64,000 bases of DNA. It comes from Paenibacillus sinensis. GTDB lineage: Bacteria; Bacillota; Bacilli; Paenibacillales; Paenibacillaceae. Each line of letters begins with the position of its first letter. Position 1 is the first letter of the stretch. The DNA is taken from NCBI RefSeq assembly GCF_019904155.1, contig NZ_JAHCMB010000159.1:1-64000 (forward strand), written 5' to 3'. Positions 26,589 through 35,973 of the stretch are shown here, piece by piece. The notes under the pieces are model-generated. The model ran no database searches. It had not been told where the DNA came from and saw nothing but the letters and a program-made list of their open reading frames with translations. Made by a program: the position numbers and the translations under genes.

Positions 26589-27290
26589 ATGAATACCAAC
26601 CCAGCCGTAACCGGCCGGATCGAACAGCTGAAATGGATCAATTTGAAGAGTTCCTCTAATGCTTCGGGGGCAGCGTCGGTTGACGATAAACAATCAACAG
26701 GAGATACGAGGTTCCAGACCATACTTGAAGATGCATCGGCCAGAAGAGCCACGGAGAACGTATCCTCCCAGAGCACGGCATCCTATACCGAAGACGGCCT
26801 TCTGTGGCAAAGTCTTGGTGCGGCAGCCGGCGCTATTTCCGGGGAAATAGCAGGGCTTGGTGCAGAGAGCAAGCCGACCGATTACGAGGATCTCATTCAG
26901 GCTGCGAGCGCCAAGTACGGTGTGCCGGCAGATTTGATCAAAGCGGTTATCGATACGGAATCATCGTTTAATCCGAATGTTGTTTCTTCGGCCGGAGCAA
27001 AGGGACTTATGCAGCTCATGGACGGGACGGCTCAGGGACTTGGAGTTTCAGACCCTTTTGATCCCGCACAGAGCATTGACGGAGGCACCCGTTATTTGTC
27101 CTATCAGCTGAAGCGGTTTGACGGACAGGTGAACATGGCGCTTGCCGCCTATAACGCCGGACCGGGCCGCGTGCTGAAGCTCGGTGTTAACTCGGATGCG
27201 GAGCTCTTGCAGAGGTTGGACGAGCTTCCGAAAGAGACGCAGGACTATATCGCCAAAATTGAACGCGCGAGAAGCAAATACGCGCTATAA
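26589..27290 (+). CDS. Lytic transglycosylase with SLT domain
   Basis: A 233-residue protein. A Ser/Ala-rich, probably disordered N-terminal half (about 1-105) precedes an SLT/goose-lysozyme-type domain. The domain shows YGVPADLIKAVIDTESSFNPNVVS with the catalytic Glu, GAKGLMQLMDGTAQ, and MALAAYNAGPGRVLK. It cleaves peptidoglycan between MurNAc and GlcNAc, leaving 1,6-anhydro ends. No N-terminal signal peptide is visible from either possible start (26559 or 26589), so export is unexplained. Similar in type to B. subtilis CwlQ. I prefer ATG 26589, preceded by AGAGGG at somewhat long spacing. Confidence 0.85.
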   Translation: MNTNPAVTGRIEQLKWINLKSSSNASGAASVDDKQSTGDTRFQTILEDASARRATENVSSQSTASYTEDGLLWQSLGAAAGAISGEIAGLGAESKPTDYEDLIQAASAKYGVPADLIKAVIDTESSFNPNVVSSAGAKGLMQLMDGTAQGLGVSDPFDPAQSIDGGTRYLSYQLKRFDGQVNMALAAYNAGPGRVLKLGVNSDAELLQRLDELPKETQDYIAKIERARSKYAL

Positions 27291-27293
27291 TAT

Positions 27294-27354
27294 AAAGGGT
27301 CAAACGGTCCGTAACTCTGCCGCATGGGCGGCAGTAGGCATCGTTTGATCCTTT
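27294..27354 (+). terminator. Two-tier hairpin downstream of the transglycosylase gene
   Basis: Outer arms AAAGG(G)TCAAACG and CGTTTGATCCTTT enclose an inner CTGCCGC-ATGG-GCGGCAG hairpin. The following tract CACTTTA is only weakly T-rich. It begins right after the transglycosylase stop and ends 32 bases before the cysteine desulfurase start. It may be a terminator or a leader structure of the next operon. Confidence 0.6.
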
Positions 27355-27385
27355 CACTTTATGGTCAGAGAAGGAGTTAGCCCAT

Positions 27386-28537
27386 ATGATTTACTGGGAT
27401 TATGCCGCTGCTGCGCCTCCGTATGAAGAGGTCGTGCGGACGGTGGAGCAGCTGATGCAGCTGCACTACGCCAATCCCTCCTCGCTTCACCGGGCCGGAG
27501 CCGATGCCGCGGCGCTGATCAGACGCGCACGAGAAGTATGCGCTTCCGCGCTGGGTGTCCGAGCGGAGGAAATAACATTCACTTCGGGCGCGACGGAGAG
27601 CAACAATCTGGCGATCAAAGGTGCCGCGCTTCAGTATACAGGCCGGGGCAGGCATATCGTAACGACGGAGCTGGAGCATCCCTCCGTCTATGAGAGCTGC
27701 CTTCAGCTGCGGGACATGGGCTGGGAGATTGACTTCGTGAAGCCGAAGCCGGACGGTGGCATCGATCCTCGTGATATCGCAGCCGCCGTACGTAAAGATA
27801 CGGTGCTTGTCAGCGTTATGCACGTCAATAACGAAACCGGGTCGGTGCAGCCGCTGCGCGAAATCGCCCATGCCATTAAGGAGGCGAATTCGCGGACGCT
27901 CTTCCATGTGGATGGCGTTCAGGGCTTCGGCAAGCTCCCCGGAGGCCCCCGCGACTTTGGAGCGGATCTGTACAGTCTCTCCCCGCATAAAATCCGGGGG
28001 CCGCGCGGTGTCGGCCTTCTGTATGCCAGGGAGGGCGTCCGGCTGTTCCCGCTCATCAGCGGAGGCTCACATGAGAATGGCATGCGCGCCGGAACCGAGA
28101 ATTTGCCTGCCATTATCGCAGGCGCCAAAGCGGTGCGGATCGCTTCGGAGCGGCAGAGAGAGCTGGCGGGCCGGCTGCTGCCGCTGCGGGACCGCCTGCT
28201 GTTATTTCTGCGCCGGATTCCGGAGCTTGTGGTGAACAGCAATGAAGCGGGAGCGCCCCATATCGTGCATTTCTCCTACCCGGGCATGAAGGGGGAGGTG
28301 CTGGCGCGCCAGCTGGAGCAGCTTGGCATGCTGGTATCCACCCGTTCAGCATGCTCCTCCCGTACGGCGGAGCCAAGCCGCGTGCTGCTTGCCATGGGAA
28401 GAGATGAAGCCGCCGCGCTTGGCGGCATCCGGATCAGTCTCGGCGACGGACATACGGAGAGCGATGTCGCCGCTCTGGAGACCGCCATTGTTGAAGCGGT
28501 GCAGGCATTGAAGATAGCTGAAGGAGGCATGCGGTAA
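27386..28537 (+). CDS. Cysteine desulfurase (NifS/IscS family, partner of ThiI)
   Basis: A 383-residue class V PLP enzyme that removes sulfur from cysteine and passes it on as persulfide. Features are MIYWDYAAAAPP at the start, FTSGATESNNLAIKG, the PLP-contacting HVNNETGSVQP, the Schiff-base lysine in SLSPHKIRGPRG and the catalytic cysteine in STRSACSSRT. It stands one base before thiI, the same arrangement as nifZ-thiI in B. subtilis, so its job is most likely sulfur supply for tRNA 4-thiouridine. The ATG has GAAGGAG upstream. Confidence 0.93.
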   Translation: MIYWDYAAAAPPYEEVVRTVEQLMQLHYANPSSLHRAGADAAALIRRAREVCASALGVRAEEITFTSGATESNNLAIKGAALQYTGRGRHIVTTELEHPSVYESCLQLRDMGWEIDFVKPKPDGGIDPRDIAAAVRKDTVLVSVMHVNNETGSVQPLREIAHAIKEANSRTLFHVDGVQGFGKLPGGPRDFGADLYSLSPHKIRGPRGVGLLYAREGVRLFPLISGGSHENGMRAGTENLPAIIAGAKAVRIASERQRELAGRLLPLRDRLLLFLRRIPELVVNSNEAGAPHIVHFSYPGMKGEVLARQLEQLGMLVSTRSACSSRTAEPSRVLLAMGRDEAAALGGIRISLGDGHTESDVAALETAIVEAVQALKIAEGGMR

Positions 28538-28538
28538 C

Positions 28539-29816
28539 ATGAGACAGACAGATTCCGCCAAAGGCTTGAAGGGCGGTACAGAATATGCGGACATGCTGCT
28601 GCTGCGTTTCGGCGAATTCACACTGAAAGGCAAGAACCGCAGCCGCTTCGAGAAGACGATGCTGCGGCAGGTAAGGGAGCGGGTCAAGCTGTATCCGGGC
28701 GCGAAGCTTATCACGGAATACGGCCGGATCTATGTCGAACTGGGAGGCGAACCGGCGGTGCCGCTCATCGCGGCGCTGGCGAAGGTGTTCGGCATTGCGT
28801 CGATCAGCCCGGTGAAGGTTGCACGGTCCGAGCTTGAAGATATCGTGACGAATAGTCTCCGCTTCATGGAAGCCGTTGCTCCGGCTCCCGGCACCACGTT
28901 CAAGGTCAATGCCAGGCGGGTGTGGAAGGACTTCCCTTACGGCTCCCAGGAGATGAATCGTCTCGTGTCGGGGCCGCTGCTGAAAGCCTTTCCCGCGCTG
29001 ACGGTCGATGTCCGGGAGCCCGAGCTGGAGCTGCGGGTTGAGGTCCGCGAGAACGGTACTTACTTATTCTGTGAGAACATCCAGGCTGCAGGCGGCTTCC
29101 CGCTGGGTACGAACGGCAAGGCGATGCTGCTGCTGTCCGGGGGCATCGACAGTCCGGTGGCCGCATGGTCCTCCATGCGGCGGGGACTTGAAGTGGAATG
29201 CGTCCACTTCTTCAGTTATCCTTATACGAGCCGGGAAGCGCGGCAGAAGGTTGTCAATCTTGCCAGAGTGCTGTCGGGATACAGCGGCCGGATACGGCTG
29301 CATCTCGTTCCCTTTACGGAGGTTCAGACCTCCTTTGCCGGGATCGGACAGGACAACCTGATGATCACGCTGATGCGCAGAGCGATGCTGCGCATTGCGA
29401 CGATGTTGGCCGAGCGCGAAGGAGCGCTGGCGCTGGTTACGGGCGATAGTCTCGGCCAGGTCGCGAGCCAGACGCTATCCAGCATGAACGTGATCGGCCG
29501 GGCGACCGATCTGCCGATTCTTCGTCCGCTTGTCATGATGGACAAGGGAGAAATAACGGAGCTGGCACAGACCATCGGCACATACGAGCTGTCAATTCTT
29601 CCGTACGAAGACTGCTGCACGCTGTTCGTGCCGCGGTCGCCTACGACGAATCCGAATTTGCGGATCGTCGAGCGGATTGAAGCGACCCTTCCGGGCTATG
29701 CCGAGCGGATTGACGAGGCAGTTGCTGAAACCGTGACAGTTGACCTGACTCCGCACGGTAACGAACGCCCGGCGGATGAAATGGAAGCTGCTGTCCAGCT
29801 GGATGACTGGTTTTAA
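28539..29816 (+). CDS. thiI: tRNA 4-thiouridine synthase ThiI
   Basis: A 425-residue ThiI that makes s4U8 in tRNA using sulfur from the adjacent desulfurase. An N-terminal ferredoxin-like/THUMP region (about 15-170, with MLLLRFGEFTLKGKNRSRFEK) is followed by a PP-loop ATPase domain with LLSGGIDSPVAAW near 187. DSLGQVASQTLSSM and a YEDCCTLFVPRSPTT segment come next. It lacks the C-terminal rhodanese domain of enterobacterial ThiI, which is normal for Firmicutes. GAAGGAGG about 12 bases upstream supports the ATG at 28539. Confidence 0.95.
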   Translation: MRQTDSAKGLKGGTEYADMLLLRFGEFTLKGKNRSRFEKTMLRQVRERVKLYPGAKLITEYGRIYVELGGEPAVPLIAALAKVFGIASISPVKVARSELEDIVTNSLRFMEAVAPAPGTTFKVNARRVWKDFPYGSQEMNRLVSGPLLKAFPALTVDVREPELELRVEVRENGTYLFCENIQAAGGFPLGTNGKAMLLLSGGIDSPVAAWSSMRRGLEVECVHFFSYPYTSREARQKVVNLARVLSGYSGRIRLHLVPFTEVQTSFAGIGQDNLMITLMRRAMLRIATMLAEREGALALVTGDSLGQVASQTLSSMNVIGRATDLPILRPLVMMDKGEITELAQTIGTYELSILPYEDCCTLFVPRSPTTNPNLRIVERIEATLPGYAERIDEAVAETVTVDLTPHGNERPADEMEAAVQLDDWF

Positions 29817-29896
29817 GACAACTGTAAGGACAAGAAGCATAGCTTGCCCGAACTTCGCATACAAGTGGATATATGCAGGTTCGGGAGGGGTGTCAA

Positions 29897-30556
29897 ATGG
29901 AATCGATTTGGCTGCTCGGCGAGATTTTGATGGTCAACCTCGTACTGAGCGGAGATAACGCGATGGTCATTGCGATGGCCAGCAAAAATCTGCCGGATCA
30001 TCATCGCCGGAAGGCAGTCTGGTGGGGCTCGGCCGGAGCCGTCCTTCTGCGTATTATACTGACGCTGGTTGCCGTGCTGCTGCTCAAAATCCCCTATATC
30101 CAGGCTGGGGGAGGGCTGCTGCTGCTGTGGATTTCCTTCAAGCTGCTTCTTGAGGAAGAGGATGTGCACAAGGTCAACGAAGCCGCGACGTTGTGGAAGG
30201 CCATCTGGACGATTCTGACCGCCGATTTCATCATGAGCCTGGACAATGTGCTCGCAATCGCCGGACTGGCGAAGGGGGATCTGGCGCTTGTGATTATCGG
30301 CATCGGGCTCAGCATTCCCATAGTCGTCTGGGGCAGCGGCCTGATCGTCGGCTGGCTGCACCGTTTTCCGGTGCTGATCTATATCGGCTCCTATATTCTG
30401 GCTTACACGGCGGGAGACATGCTTCTGCATGATGCCAAGCTCGGCTCCATGCTCACGCTGATTTTGCCGCGGCTTCACACCATGCTTCCGGTTGCACTCG
30501 GCATCGCCGTCGTGGCGGCCGGGGGAATCAAGCGTCATACCCCGAAAGCGGAATAG
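29897..30556 (+). CDS. TerC family integral membrane protein (YjbE type)
   Basis: A 219-residue protein with about seven membrane helices. It carries the TerC family acidic motifs within helices: LSGDNAMVIAMA near the N-terminus and DFIMSLDNVLAIAGLA in the middle, each with conserved Asp/Asn suited to metal coordination. Family members take part in Mn export or metalation of secreted proteins; the ion here is not shown. The ATG at 29897 has GGGAGGGG 6 bases upstream. No yybP-ykoY manganese riboswitch is visible in the 80-base gap after thiI. Confidence 0.88.
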   Translation: MESIWLLGEILMVNLVLSGDNAMVIAMASKNLPDHHRRKAVWWGSAGAVLLRIILTLVAVLLLKIPYIQAGGGLLLLWISFKLLLEEEDVHKVNEAATLWKAIWTILTADFIMSLDNVLAIAGLAKGDLALVIIGIGLSIPIVVWGSGLIVGWLHRFPVLIYIGSYILAYTAGDMLLHDAKLGSMLTLILPRLHTMLPVALGIAVVAAGGIKRHTPKAE

Positions 30557-30580
30557 ACGAATCGGATATAAGGGCAGATC

Positions 30581-30630
30581 ACCGGCTCAGAGACAGGCTG
30601 TATCACTAAGCTTGTCTCTGAGCCGGTTTT
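30581..30630 (+). terminator. Terminator after the TerC-type gene
   Basis: ACCGGCTCAGAGACA pairs with TGTCTCTGAGCCGGT, followed by TTTT. It closes the desulfurase-thiI-terC stretch. A three-fold 11-bp direct repeat (TATCTTGCAGC and variants, about 30655-30687) lies just downstream. Confidence 0.88.
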
Positions 30631-30829
30631 GCCTATGCCATGATCTGTGCAGTTATCTTGCAGCTATCTTGCAGCTATCCTGCGGCAAGCATGTCCGGAT
30701 GACAGCAGAAGGGGCGGAAGATGGCGTTTTTCGTCTTTTTCGGATAGAATAAAGAATATGCTGGCAGAGCTGCAAGCAAGCGAGCCCCAAAGCAAGCTGC
30801 CAATCGATATAGTTGAAGGGATGATACTG

Positions 30830-31336
30830 ATGTCTTCCAAAAACGACATGAAGCTGGGTCTGTTCATCATCTGCGCCGGTTTATTTATTTTGCTGGGCAA
30901 GCTGGGCGTCTTCGGATTCCTCGGACGCGCGCTCTGGCCGCTGCTCCTCCTGATACCGGGACTGATTCTGCATGTCTTTGTCTTTGGCAGACGACTCTCG
31001 CCGGCAGCGCTCATTCCCGCTGGTATTATGACTGTATACGGCCTGCTCTTCGGGCTGTGCAACACCTTCGGATGGTGGATGATGGCCTATCTGTGGCCGG
31101 TGCTACTGCTCGGCATTGCGGTCGGTCTCTATGAATACAGTTTGTACGCTTCCCCGCGCAGCGCCGGACTCACCGTCGGGTCGGCCGTTCTGGGCATTGT
31201 AAGCCTTCTGCTGATGTTCCTCGGCGTACTTGGCTCGGGGTTCATCTATATCGTCGGAGCAATACTGATCGTGGCGGGTATTTGGCTGATACTCGGGCGA
31301 GGCGGGCGACGTGGCGGGTATCGTCGAGGCTGGTAA
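30830..31336 (+). CDS. Small membrane protein, LiaI/LiaF-like hydrophobic domain
   Basis: A 168-residue protein made almost entirely of hydrophobic segments (about five or six), starting MSSKNDMKLGLFIICAGLFI. The pattern G-hydrophobic-LLGKLG followed by LWPLLLLIPGLIL resembles the N-terminal membrane domain shared by LiaI/LiaF-like proteins. The C-terminus is Gly/Arg-rich (GRGGRRGGYRRGW). I place the start at ATG 30830, with GAAGGG about 11 bases upstream; the frame is open to 30647 but that part overlaps the terminator-proximal repeat and is hydrophilic. Function not known. Confidence 0.7.
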   Translation: MSSKNDMKLGLFIICAGLFILLGKLGVFGFLGRALWPLLLLIPGLILHVFVFGRRLSPAALIPAGIMTVYGLLFGLCNTFGWWMMAYLWPVLLLGIAVGLYEYSLYASPRSAGLTVGSAVLGIVSLLLMFLGVLGSGFIYIVGAILIVAGIWLILGRGGRRGGYRRGW

Positions 31337-31356
31337 TTGTTTTTTCATGAAAAGAC

Positions 31357-31386
31357 TTGCTTTTCACACTGCTTTCAAGCTACAAT
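31357..31386 (+). promoter_or_regulatory. Probable sigma-A promoter of typA
   Basis: TTGCTT (31357-31362), an 18-base spacer and TACAAT (31381-31386). It implies a leader of roughly 105 bases before typA. Confidence 0.55.
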
Positions 31387-31399
31387 TAATCATATTGAT

Positions 31400-31432
31400 G
31401 AAGCGTCGGGATGATAGTCCGGCGCTTCTTTT
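31400..31432 (+). terminator. Terminator-like hairpin in the typA leader
   Basis: GAAGCGTCGG pairs with CCGGCGCTTC (one G-U), loop GATGATAGT, then TTTT. It stands between the likely typA promoter and the typA start, so it could act as an attenuator. Alternatively it ends transcription of the upstream membrane protein gene. Confidence 0.6.
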
Positions 31433-31497
31433 GTGGAACCGATGCCCCTGTTTCAAATTTTCTTTATTCGATAAATGAAAGGATTTGGATACAAATC

Positions 31498-33339
<1,842 letters not shown>

Positions 33340-33356
33340 TTTGCCAGCACGGACCC

Positions 33357-33393
33357 AGCCGCCGGGATATATTCCATCCGGCGGCTTTTCTTT
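33357..33393 (+). terminator. Terminator after typA
   Basis: AGCCGCCGG pairs with CCGGCGGCT around a 12-base A/T-rich loop, followed by TTTCTTTT. Confidence 0.88.
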
Positions 33394-33549
33394 TGCAGAA
33401 ACCTTTATGACATCGGCTGTCATACGCATACGGCGGAGAAGGAGCCTGGCGAAGCTGATGAATGATCGCAACTTTTACGCCGGTTATACGTCTGACTATT
33501 AACGGCGGTGCCGAATATCCAAAGACGAAGAAAAGGACTTTGATTTATT

Positions 33550-34635
33550 ATGAATCCAAATAAAGGCGCTCTGCCTCCCCGGACGAGAGGACAGGGAAGC
33601 GGCGGCAAAAGGCCTGCGGGGCCGGCCTTAAGGTCCAAGCCTCCGGCTAAAAAGAAGAAGAAGCGGGGCTTTATGGCCCGGTTGGGAAGAATGGTGCTGG
33701 TCGGTGCGCTGCTCACGGCGCTCGTGGTTGTCGGCTATTTTATATACCTGTACTATAAGCTTGACAGCGGGCTGCTTAATACGGGCGTTGACAAGCCGGT
33801 AGCGGCGCAGAATTCAGCCAAGGTCAAGCCGCTGACGGTGCTGCTGCTCGGCACGGACTACCGGGAGAAGCATAAATCGTATTTGACGGATGTAATTATG
33901 GTCGTGGCATTGAATCCTTCGACTCAATCGGCGACGGTTGTCTCGCTGCCCCGTGATACGTATGTTGAACTGGATGGGTACAAGCGGACTAAAATCAATG
34001 AGTTCTATACCCGGTTCCGGGGCAAGGAAGATACCTCCGGCATTTCAGCCGAGAACGAGATGAAGACGATGATGGGCAAATATCTGGGTGTGCCGATCGA
34101 CTACGTAACCGTGCTGAATTTCGACGGCTTCCGCAAGGCGGTGGACAAACTGGGCGGTGTCGATGTCAACGTCGGCTACGATATGTGCTATAAAGACAAC
34201 GCCGACGGAACGAATATTAATCTGAAGCAGGGCGAGCAGACCCTGAATGGCGATAAAGCGCTTGATTATGTCCGCTACCGCAAATCCAACTGCACTCCGA
34301 AGACAAAAGCTTCCGACGATTTTGACCGCAACCGCAGACAGAACGAGGTACTGCATGCCCTGATGGATAAAATGCAGTCACTCGGAGGTGCTGTGAGGAT
34401 CGGAGGCGTCCTGGACGCGTTGGATGACAACATGACCACCGACATTGAGAAAGACCAGATCAAGAACATGATTGCCGCCTACTGGCAAATGTCAAAGAAC
34501 AATGTGGAGTTTAAACCCGTAACCGGCACCTGGCGAAGCCCTTATGTATATATTAACGATAAGGAGCTCGAGTCGGCCAAGCAGAGTCTGAACGACCGTC
34601 TGGCGGGAGCGGCCCCGGCCTCTCCATCCCCTTAA
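33550..34635 (+). CDS. LytR-CpsA-Psr (LCP) family protein
   Basis: A 361-residue type II membrane protein. The strongly basic cytoplasmic N-terminus (residues 1-42, with a KKKKKR run) is followed by one membrane helix (about 48-70) and an extracellular LCP domain. The LCP signature is complete: TVLLLGTDYR, TDVIMVVALNPSTQSATVVSLPRDTYVEL, NEFYTRF, VDKLGGVDVNV, LNGDKALDYVRYR and DFDRNRRQNEVL. Family members attach teichoic acids or other anionic glycopolymers to peptidoglycan. It is a single gene after the typA terminator. The ATG at 33550 has AAAGGA upstream at longish spacing. Confidence 0.93.
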   Translation: MNPNKGALPPRTRGQGSGGKRPAGPALRSKPPAKKKKKRGFMARLGRMVLVGALLTALVVVGYFIYLYYKLDSGLLNTGVDKPVAAQNSAKVKPLTVLLLGTDYREKHKSYLTDVIMVVALNPSTQSATVVSLPRDTYVELDGYKRTKINEFYTRFRGKEDTSGISAENEMKTMMGKYLGVPIDYVTVLNFDGFRKAVDKLGGVDVNVGYDMCYKDNADGTNINLKQGEQTLNGDKALDYVRYRKSNCTPKTKASDDFDRNRRQNEVLHALMDKMQSLGGAVRIGGVLDALDDNMTTDIEKDQIKNMIAAYWQMSKNNVEFKPVTGTWRSPYVYINDKELESAKQSLNDRLAGAAPASPSP

Positions 34636-34654
34636 GTCGGTCATTCCAGCCAAA

Positions 34655-34684
34655 TTGAATGCAAGTTTAGGCCTATGCTATAAT
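34655..34684 (+). promoter_or_regulatory. Sigma-A type promoter of the PNPOx-like gene
   Basis: TTGAAT (34655-34660), an 18-base spacer and TATAAT (34679-34684), 48 bases upstream of the start codon at 34732. Confidence 0.75.
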
Positions 34685-34731
34685 ATAAATAAGATTAGCT
34701 TAAAGACATGCGACATAAGGGGGACTGCAGA

Positions 34732-35184
34732 ATGTCCGAGTCTGCCGCTGTACTTACCGATTCCCTGCTGAAGATGCTGCAAAATGAAACCTACGTCCTG
34801 CTGAATACCGTCGATGCGGAGAGCGGAGGCCCTACCTCCACCGTCCTATCATGGATATATGCAGTGGACGCAGCTACATTGCGGCTTGCCATCGATCATC
34901 GTTCCCGGCTGGTTCGCAACATGAAAGAGAATCCTCTTGTTACGCTTACGGTCTTTGGCGACCGTTCGATTTATGCCATCAATGGCCGGAGCGTCGTGAA
35001 GAGCGATCCGCTTCCGGACGTTCCCTTTGAAATGTGCTGTTTCGATGTGGAAATTTCTGCCGTGCGAAACGCACTGTTTTACGGTGCCCAACTGGAGTCC
35101 GCCCCTACGTACGCCAAGATCTACGACGTACGCGCGGCGGAGAAGCTGGATGGACAAGTGTTTGCCGCCATGCAAAAAGCCTAG
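34732..35184 (+). CDS. Pyridoxamine 5'-phosphate oxidase-like FMN-binding protein
   Basis: A 150-residue split-barrel protein. The N-terminal helix (MSESAAVLTDSLLKMLQNE) is followed by barrel strands with PTSTVLSWIYAVDAATLRLAIDHRSRLVRNMKENPLVTL, the typical FMN-phosphate binding pattern (Arg and Ser in HRSRLVRN). The substrate is unknown; this group includes flavin-dependent oxidoreductases and haem-utilisation proteins. I take ATG 34732, with AAGGGGG 9 bases upstream, rather than 34708. It has its own promoter and a terminator that overlaps the stop region. Confidence 0.85.
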   Translation: MSESAAVLTDSLLKMLQNETYVLLNTVDAESGGPTSTVLSWIYAVDAATLRLAIDHRSRLVRNMKENPLVTLTVFGDRSIYAINGRSVVKSDPLPDVPFEMCCFDVEISAVRNALFYGAQLESAPTYAKIYDVRAAEKLDGQVFAAMQKA

Positions 35185-35207
35185 TGAATACTCACTGGGC
35201 TTTTTTT
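35174..35207. terminator. Bidirectional terminator between the PNPOx-like gene and ylaJ
   Basis: AAAAAGCC-T-AGTGA pairs with TCACT-G-GGCTTTTT around ATAC, with T runs on both strands. It overlaps the last codons of the plus-strand gene. It can also stop ylaJ transcription coming from the right on the minus strand, which ends at 35300. Confidence 0.85.
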
Positions 35208-35299
35208 GGCTTCGCGCATATTGTTTTCACGGGCTCATCATATAACTGTAAATTTCGATCATCTTCTTTATTCCGGCGGCCCGTCAGCCGATAAACATC

Positions 35300-35869
35300 T
35301 TACTGCCGGCCCCGTGGCGTCGTGTCGTCCGGCAGCTGCGGAATAATCCGCCCGATGATATCGGCCATTTCGGCGGAGAAACCGGAGACCGGGTGTCCCT
35401 GTCTCACATGCTTGCCGAGCTCGGCAAGCCGTGCGGAAAGGTCCATATCGGCGGTTACCATCGAATTGACGGCGGCGGGGTCCTTCCGCAAGGCTTCGGC
35501 TACGGAATATTTAATCGTTCCGACTCTCGACCGGGTTAAGGAACCGTCGACATCGATCCCGACAACAGCATTTTTGCCAAGTACGACACAATGAGCGCCT
35601 TTGACGCCGGGAACCCGCAGGGCGAGCTGCTCCAGATGATCTTTCAGTTCCACATCGCTCCGGGTAACGACCCCTGAACCGTCTGCGGCGTAAGGATGAT
35701 ATTCCACCGTTCCGTCAACGGTCAGCGGCCGTACACCGTTGCCCCCGTAATTCGCGGCATTAACAGCCGGCCGTTTATTCTGAGGAGAGGGTGATGACTC
35801 TTTTTTGACCATACCGCAGCTTGTCAGCAGCAGCAAAAGGACCAGCAACAGACATATTGATTTTCTCAT
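35300..35869 (-). CDS. ylaJ: YhcN/YlaJ family sporulation lipoprotein
   Basis: A 189-residue lipoprotein. The signal peptide MRKSICLLLVLLLLLTSCG ends in a lipobox with Cys18. A spacer rich in Pro, Asn and Ser leads to the YhcN/YlaJ domain (about 70-185), seen as LKDHLEQLALRVPGVKGAHCVVLGKNAVVGIDVD. This family is linked to spores and germination in Bacillus. AAAGGAG precedes the ATG on the minus strand. It is divergent from ylaK; in B. subtilis ylaJ and ylaK are also neighbours, which supports both names. Confidence 0.9.
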   Translation of the reverse strand: MRKSICLLLVLLLLLTSCGMVKKESSPSPQNKRPAVNAANYGGNGVRPLTVDGTVEYHPYAADGSGVVTRSDVELKDHLEQLALRVPGVKGAHCVVLGKNAVVGIDVDGSLTRSRVGTIKYSVAEALRKDPAAVNSMVTADMDLSARLAELGKHVRQGHPVSGFSAEMADIIGRIIPQLPDDTTPRGRQ

Positions 35870-35973
35870 GGGTGCTTGCTCCTTTCGTTCAAGATAAGTA
35901 CTGGCTTTAGCTTTGCCAGGGGCGGAAAGAGTTATGTATCCTATGACAAACCAGGCGCTGTGGAGGGGATACC

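Noticed and set aside
29817..29896. Manganese (yybP-ykoY) riboswitch before the TerC-type gene
   Set aside because: The gap is only 80 bases and lacks the conserved yybP-ykoY sequences.
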